Of a DNA stretch of 64,000 nucleotides, positions 1 to 13,560 are shown one piece after another. Every line of letters begins with the position of its first letter. The first letter of the stretch is position 1. Under the pieces are notes generated by a model. It made no database searches and was not told the DNA's origin. It saw nothing but the letters and a program-made list of their open reading frames with translations. Source of the stretch: Phoronis australis (Eukaryota > Phoronida > Phoronidae); assembly GCA_002633005.1 (NCBI GenBank), contig NMRA01000154.1:244216-308215 (forward strand), given 5' to 3'. The position numbers and the translations under genes were made by a program.

Positions 1-3000
1 TTACTCAGAGACCGGTGGAGTTGATTTTCAGACACTTCAGGCCACACTTAACAACACGTGACGTCATGGATGGATGTTACCCATCATTTGCTGGTCCAGA
101 AACACAAAATACGTCACACATGTGGCCATACTGCATGCGCACACCCATGTGGCCACACTGTATGGTCAAGTCTGAACCCAGTGACGCTAGATGCATCGTG
201 AGAGCTTTGTAAAATAAACTCACGAGCTTGCTAGTGGACGCCTGAAAAAATGTCCAGCACAGAAAGTGATTGCAAGGTTACGGCAGCATGTTGAATAGCA
301 GGGAAATGGCACGTTCTGTTGTATAAGCGACGATTTCTCACCGCAGGTGTTACTGAAATTGACCTTGGTTTGCGCAGGAGCTCTCAACTTCCTGTAGCAG
401 TCGTTCTTACTCTTGCCCGAGTGCCAGCGAGTTGTCACGTGTTAATGTAGAGAGGAAAATAGTTCCACAAAGCCTCGGAATGGCCATGACCTACGGATCA
501 CGTGCCGTGCAAGACAACAGACATCTATATGAAGAGTTTTGGCCACAAGTTTTTGTCCACTGTATTGCATACAGATGGCATGCTGATTCACGAGTTTCAC
601 AGCAGGAGTTTCGTCAACCATATCAGCAACACCAAACGTCCAGCTCAGCCTGCTGTAGACGACACACTTAGAGGGAGACTTTAAAGCATTATCCATTCAA
701 CACGTAGTCAGACGTTCACATCTTCCCGAGAACAGAGAGGCATGTTACCGCTCTGAAGACTCCGCCACACTGGACAAACTCATGCCAGGCCTGCCTCCCG
801 TTCAGTAATGTTAGGACCTCGCTAAAAAGCAAGACTTCGCGTAGGTCCTACGTTACTGAACGCACGCCTGGCAATCTTACGGAAGTAGGTGAACATCTTG
901 TACGGCACAGAAACACCTACATGTAGATATTTGGGCATGCCAAAGCGGAACACTGGCATTCTCCTAAAATTTAGGAAGCCAAACACACCAAGGCTTGTCG
1001 TTTCCAGCACGAGCCTTGGTAACGGCCAGTAACGCTTCACGTTGGTGTGTACGATGCAATTACATTTCTAACTGCCAAATTGGTGTTCATGGCGGTCAAT
1101 GACGAAAGTGATTTGTGGGGGAAGTGACGAGACACCTAGATGTCAATTCTACCAGTCTCTTAACCAAGCAAGCATGCTTTTCCAGCTCAGCGCTAAAATA
1201 CGTGTCTATTGCGGCGCTTTTAAGTGATCTGCACCACGTAGTGTTTGTAAAAAATATGAAAATGTCCGAAATTGACAAAAATAGAAAATTTTAGGAAAGC
1301 CTAAAATTTTGGGAATTTAAGGAACGTCGGAGAGCCTTAGAATAGTAACGCAACATGAATAAAAATGACTCGGAAGATTCCACAACCTTTTGTATTAGTT
1401 TGGACATGTTTATGTTTTATTTAGCAGAGTGTCATGGTTAGCCAAAAATCAACTGAGAAAATTTATCACAAATAGTAAAATTGTTCTCAAATATTCCGTT
1501 ACTCATTTTACAACTAGTGATGTTCCCATTGTTACAAAACGAATGGTTTCAGTTTTGTAATTTCATGTTATAAAGCAACCCGAAATTGATGACAAAAAGT
1601 TTGTAAAATGTGTTATAAGGAATCCAAGACGAAAAGGAACATAGCTTATCAAAAAGGTAACGCCATACATCAGTCGTTCTCTTACGGGGAAAGAAACGGG
1701 AAACTACTTTTCAAATTGAAACAATAACTTAAATCTTTCCAGATTATTTTTGTAGTTTGTTTTCTTAATTTCAAAGTCTTCAATGTGCTGACAAAATGGT
1801 TCTATATTTGTTGAAAGCGAACTTGTTGCCACGTGTTCGTTGTCAAATCCCTTAAGACTACTGTAACTGTCTCTTCTCTGGTTGGCAACGTTTACAACTA
1901 CACCCATTGTTCATCCTACGTGTCAAAGGGACACGCCACCCACTGTCATAACGTCTTGGTACAAAACAAGTACAATAATTTAGTGAAATTGCCCAGGTTC
2001 AAATACAGCCGCTCCCATGGACTCCCCCCGCCACGCTTAGTCATAACGCAGCAGGTTTCCATTAGCTGTTCATGAAGATCTGAGCTCACTTTCAAAAATA
2101 ACAACAAAACATCTCAGTAATGGTTGTAATCGAGCAGGCCAACAATAAAATTCACTCAAAGAGTAACTTGGATTGGTGTAGGGATAATTATAGTAGGGTG
2201 AGCTACCTTTAAAGTTTCAAGGAGTCAATAATGGGCTTACCAATTTGGGAGTAGACCTGTCAACTCATAGAATGAATTGGTAGATGATTTCACTTTAATT
2301 TCTCTTTTCGAAATTGGAGAGGCTTGCTAATTTAGAACCTTCAAACCCGTCTAATATAGTGGACTCGCATGCGAAAATTTCTTCCGTAGCTTGGCACCAA
2401 ATATGTCCACCAGGACAACATGCAGTGATGCATCTGTCAACCTTCAATGACATCCTCTCTACAAAAGTGCCCCCTTTTTAACGTCACGGGGTCTGGGTAA
2501 AAAGAGAAGCCGCGAAAAGGTGTCGCCATTTTTTACACTTATCAGTGTTCAGCGTTCACTATCATTATAGCATTATCATTATTATCAAACATAAAGTGAC
2601 AAGGTTTTGCTATCAATAATATTCATATTTCGCGATAAAAATACAAAATACGACACGAAGCACAAAATTTCACCAGCCAAGATCAAGTTGATTTTCAATC
2701 TAAAAACGAGCACTTGAAGCAGAACTGAAAATAAATTTTGCGACCGAATAAAATGACTGTTTTCTCATAAAAGTATCGTTGCGCAAAGAAGCCTAGTGTA
2801 CCACAGGAGGGGAAATGAATATTTAAAGAATGAAGGTTAGACGCGATGTGACGTCACCGGTAGATACAGCCATGTTATGTATCCTGTAGAATAAATAATA
2901 CGTCATATGCATTGCACGAAAAGTATGCAATATTATCACATCGCTGTGCATTCGTTGAATAGCGCGAGAACCCCCATAGTACCCAATTATTCTGCCCACC

Positions 3001-4400
3001 CCTATTCCCATATTTCGTAGCAGGCAGAGAATCGAAAATTTAATTCTCAAAACGCTTGTTATAAGTCTTGCTATGGCGGTTAATATCATCCTAGATAGCA
3101 TGAGCTCGGATGATATAGTTTATCTTATTTGACCTTGTCTTGACCTCAGAGAGGAAAATTTGGTCAAGTAAATATTGTTTTAAGGGCAGGAAAACATGCT
3201 GTAAGGAAGCCGACCATCAAAAAATCAAATTAATTACGACGACGGGGTCGCGGAAGTATAGTAATTAGAGATCAATTTAAAGAATTACAAAAAATAAACA
3301 CAAGCAGCCTTCAGGACAAGCGGAAACTATTAATAGCTCATCAACCTAAACCGCGAACATTTATGTCGAACAATTTGTGACAAAGCGGAGGAATTAAAAA
3401 TACTCCAACAGAATTCCGACGCTATGCAAACTAAGAAAGCTACAACAAAGACGTGTTTAGTGTCCAGTCGTGAGTCAGGGTTATTCTAATAATGGTTGAG
3501 ATACAAAAATCATATTTTCTTTTCCCTGGGTCTCCCTTGTAACACCTTGTCTTTAATAGTGAGTTCGTGCGTCACATATTACGCTTGATAGCTTCCCCGC
3601 CACAACACTAAGCCTTTGTATCCATTTCAATCCAAAAAGCCGGTGAGAAAAGCTATTGCCGAGTAAAAAGGTTAAGTCAGCCAGAAAAAATTGGCTAAAT
3701 AGACCTTTTCAAAAGAAGACATGTAACCCCGAAGGGCAGCTCAGAGGTGTTTTAACGAGATGTTCGTGTAGGATCGAGAATTTGCGTTATACCGCATAGG
3801 ATAGGAGAAAGATTTGCAGTCACGGACACCATTCGAATATTCTTCTTTGGTATCGTTTCTATCATTTTTATATTAAACATTTTCAATCACGCACGATTAA
3901 GAAAAAAACACACACGCATACTACATGTATAGTGCCAGGGCACTGACTTAGTGAGATGATCATTTTATATAACTGCATTTGTTCTATTTTGTACGTCTAA
4001 ATCAAAATTATTTGTGATGTGGCTAAACGAACACGGTGAATACTATTTTGTGCGCAAAACTACACGTTCCACAAATGTAGAAAGTCGATACGTGTAAAAT
4101 AGGAAAATAAGTCAAATCAAAAGAAAGCATGGATAGGGAGCAGACGATTCTCTGTAGGTAATAATTCTTTGTTGCTAATAAATCACGTGATTTCATAGTG
4201 TAGATTAACGAAAAGTGAAATAATCAAAAAGTCACAGGGCAATCGATGGAAGCAACACATGCGATTGACATACAGTGTGGAGTTAAGAAAACAAAAAAGA
4301 TGGGAGATAGAAAATGATGAAAGGTTGGTTTGGGAGGAGAGCCACCGCTGTTAAGGGTCTGTAAGACCACATTGGCAAGTCTGCGCACTTCGCCAAACAT

Positions 4401-4857
4401 CTACAGAAGTAAAGATTTAATTCTGTAAAATAATACATTTTCTGAAACCCCAAAGTCGATAGACTGCTTTTTGAGCTTTTGCCAATCTGTCGTCAACTGG
4501 ATCACGTGACCATGTGTTCAGTAAAATTTAGCAAAAAGAAGTACATTGATAGCAAAACGACAGTATCAATAACATGATCAAATTTTATTTGTTTTTATCT
4601 CAAAAAACTATGTTAGTTTTCTAAAACGCCACTACGTTTTCGTTTTAAGCAACTTATTTTTTGATGAAAATCATAAAGAGCACCCGGTGCTCTCACCTTT
4701 TGCAAAAATGAGACATTTTAAAAACAAAATCCTAACATCATTTTGAAGAAAAGCGAATAACGCATAGTATGTAAAAGATGCCCATGGATCAGCAAAGTTC
4801 TGAGATATGATGTTCCGAAGTGAGCCAAATTTGGACACTTTTATGCTGTCTTACATA
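4401..4857 (+). repeat. Dispersed repeat family R1, copy 1
   Basis: About 450 bases matching a second copy near 30.3-30.77 kb (same orientation) and a third near 58.9-59.3 kb (reverse orientation). Shared blocks, in order, include TTTTCTGAAA, TTTTGCCAATCTG, ACATTGATAGCAAAACGA, TAGTTTTCTAAAA, CGTTTTCGTTTTA and GAGATATGATGTTC. There is no coding frame and no clear terminal inverted repeat, so the class is unknown. It reads as a decayed, non-autonomous interspersed element. Confidence 0.65.
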
Positions 4858-5186
4858 ACCTCAGTGTTATCGTGTTTTAGTGATGTACGCACTCAACCAC
4901 TTCGTCTGGTGGAACGGATAGGCCAATATTGAAAAGCAGTGTACAACGAACGACCAACAACCAGTGAGGGACAGAGAGTACGGGGTACAGGTATCTAGTT
5001 ATTTATGCAACTGTTTGTCACTCGGAATTATTAAGTTGCCACAAAATTTCACGAGAAGCCACGGTTGCAGATTTTGCAGAAGTATAGAGTCTTCAAATAA
5101 AAATTGGTGTAGATGAAAGTTACAACTTGGGGGTGAGATTTAACGTCGTGTTGTCGGTTGTCCAATCGGAGAGTTCGGCCGACGCA

Positions 5187-5357
5187 GTTACTATCTCGGG
5201 AGAACCGGCAGTTACCATCCTGGGAGTACCAAACAGTTACCATCCCGGAAGTACCGACACAGTTACCATCCCCGGAGTACCGACAGTTACTATTAAGGGA
5301 GTACAGACGCAGTCACCATCCCGGGAGTACCGACAGTTACCATCCCGGGAGTACCGG
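5187..5357 (+). repeat. Minisatellite, about seven units of 24-26 bp
   Basis: Seven imperfect head-to-tail copies of a unit beginning GTTACCATCCCGGGAGTACC, with unit lengths of roughly 22-26 bases. Length variation between units breaks any single reading frame. The open frames seen over it on the plus strand are therefore by-products of the repeat and not evidence of a gene. Confidence 0.85.
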
Positions 5358-8300
5358 CTCTCATTGTGCCTCAATGGTCAAGTTTTCCAAGGAACAAATT
5401 CGTTCTTCTGGTAAAATGAGTTTAACAAATAAGTATATCAATTCTGAGCTACTAGATAACGTTGCGGCCAAAATGTGTTATCATGAAATGTACGTGTAGT
5501 AATGCATTTTACACACAGGCGGCAAACGATTTCCGGTGCAGGAAAAACGCAAGAAACTGACATCTCAGTAGCAAAGAAAAACTTCCTTCTAAATCAAGGC
5601 AGCAAACGCACTTGCTTTTGCACCTACATGTTGTACGGCAATTTGAAATGTAATTTGATCAGCGATGCAGCTTTGCCCTTTCCATCTGTAAATGTAACTG
5701 AAATAAAACCGCCAAAATACACGCATGTCGAACAAAGGCCAAGTCGACGTTAGACAAAACAAAGAGGTGGTTGTAAAAATGATCAAATGGGTTCAATGGT
5801 TGCCATGGAAGATAGCAGCGCACGTGACATTCAGACGATCGTTACTCGAGTAGCCTCGCCACGGAAGACAATTGCAACTTGCGGTTTTGCGAGTTCTTCA
5901 ATTTTTCATGTTCCATTCAATCACGTCGATGTAAGCCAAAGGTTAATCTGCGCTTCTCAACGTAATTAGCACTGGATAATGTGCTCTTGCTTGAGCCTAA
6001 CGCTGATAGGCAGAGACACGTCATTGGTTATAAATGATTGTTTAGGAGAGATTAACTCTAACCTTCGACTCGCGGCAACGATTTTTTAACAGCAGAGTAT
6101 ATTTATAAGTTCCGTGTCTTCACCTCGTCAAGCGTCTCCCCCAGATGTAGAAATGATCGGCTTCCAAAGTCAGAAAATGAAACCGTGACAACGACAACTT
6201 ATAGTTCATAAATGTCTTAGGTCAGCCATATTTAAGTACATTGTGCCCATTTAACTGTAGGAATTATATTTGTCCTAACCAAATAACACGCATGTCCATC
6301 CTGGCAATGCATTGCCAAAGTGACGTCGTCTTTTGAGGCTGCTACAGAAATGTACAAAACACCGCCCTTACCAAATATATTGGTAAATACTAGACTGTTA
6401 TCTTAATCATGTGTTTCCGCTTTTGATTTACTCTGACCACGACAACGGAAAATTAAGAACCTGGCAGCGATAGAGTAACGAATACCTGACCACTTCAAAA
6501 ATGCATCTAATTCCTGGACAGCAGAAACACCAGAGGCAGCACTTGCTTCAATAATAGGTCCATTATCGTAGTTAAACCGACACAAGTGACATTCAAAAAG
6601 ACAAATGTTTAGGAAGAAAATAAAAACCTGGATATACTTGGCCAAAATACAAACAACGAAATCACAAGTTCCGTCATTTGACTTGGAGTTGTAAGCCACG
6701 TAGCTTACCTGTATCGCTATGTTTTTAATTCGCCTGAGTTCAATCTAAGGCGTCAATGGTAAATTAAATGTGTCAGAAAGAAATTATTGCAGATGATACG
6801 TCGAAGATATCGCCATCAACATGGTCTCCTTTGGCACACAGCACACACGTGCGCGCCATTGCTGGGCAGAAGACATGCCCATGCCACTAGATACAACAAA
6901 AATATGAAAATATATGAATCTTGTGAGACAAATGGTGGATTACGGCAGACCATGCAGTGCCTCTGATTGGAAAGCCTCGACGTGAGCACCTGTAGCGCAG
7001 GCGTTAATGGAAACCCTCGTATTAAGCACCTGCAGCGAAGACGTTAATGAAATAAAAATATCTAATGCCCATCTAAATCTGACACAGCTGATTATTTTCT
7101 GCGGCAGCTATGAAGTGTTTCTACACCTATTCCTGACAGTGTTTCCACACCTTTTCCTGATAATTTCAGGTCATCAGTATGTGCACACAAGATGATGACG
7201 ATGTGTAAATTATCCTTTTGATGACGAGGACAGTGATGGTGGTAACAACAACGACCTACGTAGTCCAAAGGAGCCCGACATCTACATGCAGGTCAACAAA
7301 GGTCGACGGTCAAATCCGAGTGTTAAAGGTCAAGAGAGACAACCCTGCTTGTGAAAAAATACTTTCACCGCAGACGAATTGACCTAGATGTAATACCAAC
7401 TGTTGTTTTCTGACTTGACATTAATCTATACAATTTACATTCTGTGTCATTTGTGATTTATCGTTGTTATGCAAGATTGGATACGTATTCAAACAAAAAT
7501 ATAAATAGAAGTCTCTTCTTAATAAGGTGTACTCGCAAAATGGTATGGTCAACGAACGATACATTTATATCTGTATGACAAATATAACTTGAAATCTCGA
7601 TGAGTCGCGCTGACTAAGTTTACGGCCAAGAAGTTAAAATTTCCATGCCATTTTCGATTGAAAAATTACACATGAATTTCTGTTACTTGTTCACAAGAAT
7701 GTGTAGATACAAATTGCGTGGCACGTTGTAATCGTTCCTCTATACACAAACTTAAAAACATGACAGGTTAGAAACCACCAATATAGGTCTTAAGCATATC
7801 CCAAAACAGTCCGACACACAGCCATAAAGAAAGGCAGGTTTTCAATTATTGTAGGATTGAAGTATTGTATATAGTTTGGCTAAATTATACGAGAAAACAT
7901 AAATGAATACTGTCATTTTGCTTGAAATTTTCCCTGCAGAAAGGTTTACACCATGACTCAGAATGAAATTCATGCTGACTCGATTTGTTAAAAACGCGGC
8001 TAATTTTAAAATGCCTCAACCCAGGAATTGCCCAACCTAGTCCGAAAATAGGAAGCAGACGTGAACGAGGAGTGTACGAAACCGCAGACTAGTTAGAGTG
8101 ATTCTCGTTGACAAGGCTGAGGCAGAGCTCGCTAGGTACTCGCAGGAACACCCGCTAATACGCAGCAAATCAACTAGAGACGAATACGTTAGAAATAAGT
8201 TAACCTCAGAGGAAATGTCGCGTTGCTTATTATTTGAAATTTACTCATACATGAAGTTACTAGACAGATCATTGACTGTAAGATATTTCATACCGCTTCC

Positions 8301-8408
8301 TGGATATAGCCAGCGACTAAAGGCAGTCTTTTTCACCTGGTCACTCGTCCATTTGCGCAAGCAGGACATTGAATAGAAAGCACGTGACTCACCCTAGTCT
8401 TATGTGCC

Positions 8409-8772
8409 GGCTTGTATAAAACAGTCCCAAAAAGCTTTTCACCGCAGTTGTGGGCTTGTAACAACACTAGTTGTCCTTTTTGTGTTGTTTTATTTTCGTT
8501 ATTAAGTCTATTTTTGGCCTTGATACACGCAAAGGGTTAACTCCACGTTGAATCCTCAATATTATTAAAAATCAAAAGAAACCTTTTCATGCAATGCCCC
8601 TAAATCTAGGGACTGCGTTCCTATTTATTTTCGGTTTCTTGAATACTGGAAGATGGTACTGAGTCAAAGGGGAGCTCGTAGTAAAGATACAAAAACATAT
8701 CATTTGCGAGTAAACTAAGACATAAAAGCGCCGAAGATTTATGAGTCCCTATTTAGACTTTTTCATGCAACT
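8409..8772 (+). mobile_element. MITE-like element family R2, copy A (degenerate)
   Basis: About 364 bases resembling copy B at 35716-36129 over most of its length in the same orientation. Shared blocks include CTTTTCATGCAA, AGTCAAAAGGAGC-like, GTAGTAAAGAT-like and GAGTCCCTA. The right end, GAGTCCCTATTTAGAC followed by TTTTTCATGCAAC, is roughly inverted relative to the left end, CTTGTATAAAACAGTCCC. The ends are more eroded than in copy B. No coding capacity was seen, so this is a non-autonomous element. Confidence 0.6.
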
Positions 8773-8885
8773 GGTCTTTGGTGTTTCTTTGTAGTGCTTG
8801 TATTTCGTACACAAGCCCCCGGATAGTTCAGGTATATTTGTGCATACTCAATGTACTTTTTAGCATACCCGAAGTTGACATGTTT

Positions 8886-9131
8886 CACCTAAAGTTTCAC
8901 AACAATTTTTTACTGTGACAATTTGATTTTATTTTTCTCCCAGGATTTATTTCGTTTTGTTGAACAAATATCCGGAAGTGCATGAAAAATTGAGACAGAA
9001 TTGAGATGTTCTATATGACTTCATAGTGCGATCTGCGCAGACACAAATTGTCAAAACCAGGCAAATTGCCACACATTTGGGTCAACACATGCGACCTAAA
9101 ATTTCACAACAAATTTTTACTGTGACAATGC
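8886..9131 (+). repeat. Two spaced direct repeats of about 40 bp
   Basis: The stretch CACCTAAAGTTTCACAACAA with TTTTTACTGTGACAAT near 8886-8925 recurs as GACCTAAAATTTCACAACAA with TTTTTACTGTGACAAT near 9091-9130. The copies are about 205 bases apart. They look like a local duplication or two fragments of one interspersed repeat. Confidence 0.6.
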
Positions 9132-11774
9132 GGGCCTGCACTATACGGCCCAAATTATCACAGCATGCACTGAATCTAAACTGCAGTGGGATGTTTTACT
9201 TAAGGAAGGCGAGCGTTCTCGCGTGCAAGCTGAAAACACTCGTTTGTAAATGATTCTATCAAAGAGGGCTTGGTCTGCAAGGGGTTAAGGGGGTTTGGCT
9301 TCATGAAGTTGGGGCAACTTGGTGATGTAAAGGATTTGTGCAGAGAGAAGATGACTCGATAACTTTGACCACGAGAACAAAGTTCTGCCATATACGTCAC
9401 GCCTTTTCCAACACTTTCCAGTTTAACGGAATTTCGAAGATTTGAATATTTAAATATACATGTAACTGACAAAGCAGTATATCCGAGAACCAGTTTAAGC
9501 AGAGGCGAGAAAGGTTTTATGTTGACATCCCGTCATGTGTATCGGACCGTTATGCACAGAACATGAATGAGTAAAAAGCATCGAATAAATGAAAGCTATC
9601 TACCGTGGTATTAGGAAATCCATTCACAGAATGACAGCTAAGAACTTTTTCGATATATCTGAATTTTTAAACACGTCATTTCATCTTTCCTGGAAATCGT
9701 TCCTCGATTAATAAATGAAGAGATAACGCGGTTGTAGCGATATTTCAGCGACTCCCAACCGAATAGTCAAATTAAAGACAGACTTTTGATTATTCGGTGT
9801 CAGTTATTTTGGAAATATTAACACTGGGAGTATCGTTAAATGAATGCGTGTTCGCTCCCTTTCGGAGAAGCAAAAACCCGTAATTTCAAACTAAAATTCG
9901 ACAAGCCATTTTTCCGAATAGCGGCGACAAGAAGAAATTAGGCATACGTAGGCCTATGAGTTATACATTGTATTATGGACATCGTATATGAACAATTGTG
10001 GAAAGCAATTGATAGTCCTCTTATTTTCAGAGTTGAACGTGCTTTTGATGACAAAAGAGAAACTAAAACAAAAAAGACCCAAGTATCAGTTAGATAGTGC
10101 GCAAGTTGCGGCACATGCCAGTCATAAACTATTCGTGATCACTGAATGCACAGGCACAACTTCTCCACCATTTTCAGTGAATCTGGGTGTAATATCCAGT
10201 AATCTCGACTGCCAATATGTCGAGACCGTTTCTCGGTTCTTTTAAAGGATGAAAGCTTCGTGCCCAACACTTTTACGAAACTAATTTACAAATGATAGTC
10301 TCCTTTCACGCGCTAATATAGTCACGTGTCACACGGCGCATGATTATCACGTTCGCAGTGTCAGCCTTGAGCTGTCCCAGATGATTCGAGCAATGCCTAT
10401 TATTCATTGATAGTTCAGTAATAAAAAGGCTGCTTTTCACCGTAAAGAGTTCACGAGTCAAGATATTAATGAAAGTGCACCGAGTTCGAGTGGTCGTAAT
10501 GTTGGCTGGGTCTCACGTATAATGAAATCGTTAACAAGGGAATTCAAAATATTGAGTGAGAGGTTGCTAGCAGAAATTCAACAACATTGGGTTTCTTAAC
10601 CTACGCAATTTCAACACTGGTTACACGACTGTATTTACTATGTGCTTAACTAGAACAGTAACGTAGTTTTCGATTTTACTCCACGAATAATTAATCAGCT
10701 TAGCATAAGCGCCACTTGCCGAGTGCAGTGCGGACATCACAGGAAAGTTTATCATTTCTCATCATAACCCCAGCGCACTTACTGCCATTTCCTTCATTCT
10801 GGCTCGCATACATCCAGTCGATTTACACTATTTTGACTTCGTTTCATTTTAGCCATGACGAACATTTCAAAACATTGCTCAGTGTCAAACACACGTTTTA
10901 TTCCTGGGTCTAGCACGCTACAGCGGAAACACGTGACGGGTTAACATAACTTTTCACAAACACCTTGCGAATGTGTCCTCACAAATGGCGGACCACAGAA
11001 GCTCATGAATTCCAAGGCGTTTGACCCGAAATCAATCTATTTGACCTGTCTGCGCATCGGCGATTCCAATGTGGAAAGTCTAGAACTCTACTTAACCTCA
11101 ACTTTTCGTTTCAAGAGGTGTTTCATCAGTTTACATTGCTATCGTGCCCTCGAAACCGCAATGGACTTAAAGTAAACAGAAAACCGAGTTTGAATGTAAA
11201 TGGGGTGCTGATTGTCAGGTGAAAGTCTATAGTAGATTGCTCATCGCATGATGATGCGTTGACAAAATCATGTAATTCCATGAGTTCTGGATGGTTATTG
11301 CCTTTAAAATACTCAAGCAAAATTCTACATCTTCTCCTAATCTAAATAACGGCCACGTGACGTGTTTTCAGTGGAACAACCTTTTGCCAGTCTGACAGGA
11401 GATACAAGCAACACACTACAGTCAGGGCCCATCAATTTACGTGAATTAGACAACGGAAGTGTAAAGTCAACTGGGAGAGGTTGGCACCTGGTAAACAATC
11501 TGACACATCCAAGAATCCGATACAACATCACTCTGCGTAGTGCACTGAAGTGATTGAAAGAATGTGGCTGTAAGTTCTAGCAGAAGAAACACAATTGGTT
11601 GGCGATCATAACTAGAGCACACATATACCTTTACAATACAACAAAAATGACAAATAGCAGTCAATATGGATGGCTGAGCGACAATAAATAAAGGACACTC
11701 CTTAGCAGGGATTGAAAAAACGGTACCGCGCTTAAGTGGCATTTTAAAATGTCTAACCAGTAGGCGAATACGAG

Positions 11775-11890
11775 ACCCAAAAAGAAGAGCGGAAGAAGAA
11801 TAAAAAGAAAAAAAGTAGAAGATATCAGTGGGAACAATAAGAAATCAAGGAAGAGGAGTGGTCGGGGGGGGGTCGGGGAGGGGGGCACCG
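11775..11890 (+). repeat. Purine-rich low-complexity tract
   Basis: About 115 bases are almost entirely A and G on the plus strand: AAGAAGAGCGGAAGAAGAA-type sequence followed by GGAGTGGTCGGGGGG and two further G runs. Such polypurine tracts can form triplex or slipped structures. Minus-strand open frames with poly-Pro and poly-Phe/Leu strings here are composition artefacts. Confidence 0.7.
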
Positions 11891-13273
11891 CTGTGTATAC
11901 TACAGTATATGAGGTGTCTGGAAGCCTGTGCACGTCGAACGATTTTTATACTATGTTAGTGCGTATGCAAAAAACGAGTTTGCACCAAACTCAATAACTG
12001 GGTCGCCACATGATAGACATGCCGGTACTAACGAGTTTCGTTACTTCTCATGACATGGCAATAATTTAGCCGAAGTAATCTGCCACTTCACCCTGCTGGC
12101 CTACGTGAACAAAAGGTTGTCTGCAGTGGCCGTCTGTTTGAACTGTGTCACCGATATCAACTGATATCAGATTGCGTTCATGTCACCCTGACAGCGTCTA
12201 CCACAGTCTCTGTAAACACCGCCCAGGGCCGTGTCTACCCACGGCGAGGGGGATCGAACAATCTCCCGGCCGGGACAGGCGATATCGTGTGGAGAGAAAC
12301 GTACTGGGTGACAACACCATTGCAACAGCTAATGGCATGGGCAGGTGAATTACGTGATGAAATTGTATTTGATTTTAGGAGTCAAATAAACCGAGCGTGC
12401 AGATGCATGAGCGAGCGTTATGTGCACGTGGCGGTTCTAAAATTCTTCAGTCTCGGAACCAGGGGCGGGTGGAAGTCGACGGTCACAAAACAACGAACGA
12501 GAATACGTCGATAAAACTGCGTTACGACAGCGCTTGACGCTATAAACGTACAATGGGCAAATGTACAGATAAACGTGGGGAACAAACGAAGCTACAAAAA
12601 TTATAAAACTGTCGCCATTTTCTCTATAACCTAGTTTATTCGAAGATAATGTGAAAATCCTCAAGGAAAAGCTGTCGAAGCAGTAAATCACGTGAAAATT
12701 ACTCTACCGAGCCAAATTTTGACGAGCAGAGGTTCTGTTATTTTTGAAAGAATCTCACATTCACATAGTGTCTTAAATCAGAAAGACTCTTCCGAGCAAG
12801 GCAGGTGAGACACTCCAAAGTTTTCAAATGTTCTTTTTGACACAGGAATTTTGAGCAAGCTATATATTTTGAATGTCTGTTAGCTATTAGTGTAAAAAAC
12901 AGTCGGTGGAAGTATAGAATGGGGTTACTGACTTGTTAACGGGATGACCGTATTTTAACAATGCCTAAGGGCAAAACATTAACATAACGCTTAGCACTGT
13001 ACCACTTTGCAGTGCTTCTCAGATTAGGACGACCAACCATGCTTTGTCATCATAAATTACCGGACTTTCCAAAAATGAAAATCTGTCCCGGATCACACGC
13101 ATTTAAAGGGGCCTTTAACGCGATAGACTAAATGTCTAAAATTTCTAATGTTGAAAGTGCTTCTCTGCCGCTGAAACTGAATTCAGCCTGCTCACCAGGT
13201 ACTTTTAGGAATTGTTCGTAAAGATTTTTAATTTCTGTTGATATCAAAGCATTTTCTTTTAGTTTCAAATTTT

Positions 13274-13560
13274 AAAAAAGATCAAGAGCACGTCTCCTTA
13301 TGTGGTATGGCAAGACATAGACGTAGTTTATTTCCCTTATATGGAAAATGTGACCTTCGACCTCAAGGTACTTCAAGTAACTGACTGTGAGCGCATGCGC
13401 GCGCGCATTTATCATAAGTGGGAGGGACATTAGAAACACTGTGGTAACCACAGAGTTTTTCATTCACGCGTATTTCAAAAACCGTTAATTTTGCGATTTT
13501 TTTCTGGACATTACCTCACAGGGGAAATTGAATTACTCTGTACTAGACGTTGCGGGATGG
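13274..13560 (+). repeat. Dispersed repeat family R3, copy 1
   Basis: This stretch shares blocks with the reverse strand of 20280-20745: GCACGTCTCCTTAT, TATGGCAA, ACGTAGT, TTCCCTTATA, AATGTGACC, GAGCGCATGCGCGC, CATAAGTGGG, CGCGTATTTCAAAAA and CCTCACAGGGGAAA. The order is kept, with an insertion in copy 2. It contains an alternating CG/CA tract (GCATGCGCGCGCGCA). No open frame of note. Confidence 0.65.

Noticed and set aside
5127-5499. Repetitive open frames with VTIPGVP-like and REYRQ-like periods
   Set aside because: Produced by the 24-26 bp minisatellite. Unit length changes shift the frame and nothing coding flanks it.
8098-8376. 92-codon plus-strand frame (SQEHPLIRSKSTRDEY region)
   Set aside because: The frame does not begin with ATG, no homologue is known to me, and no splice sites fit. 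A relic of a mobile element is possible but not supportable.
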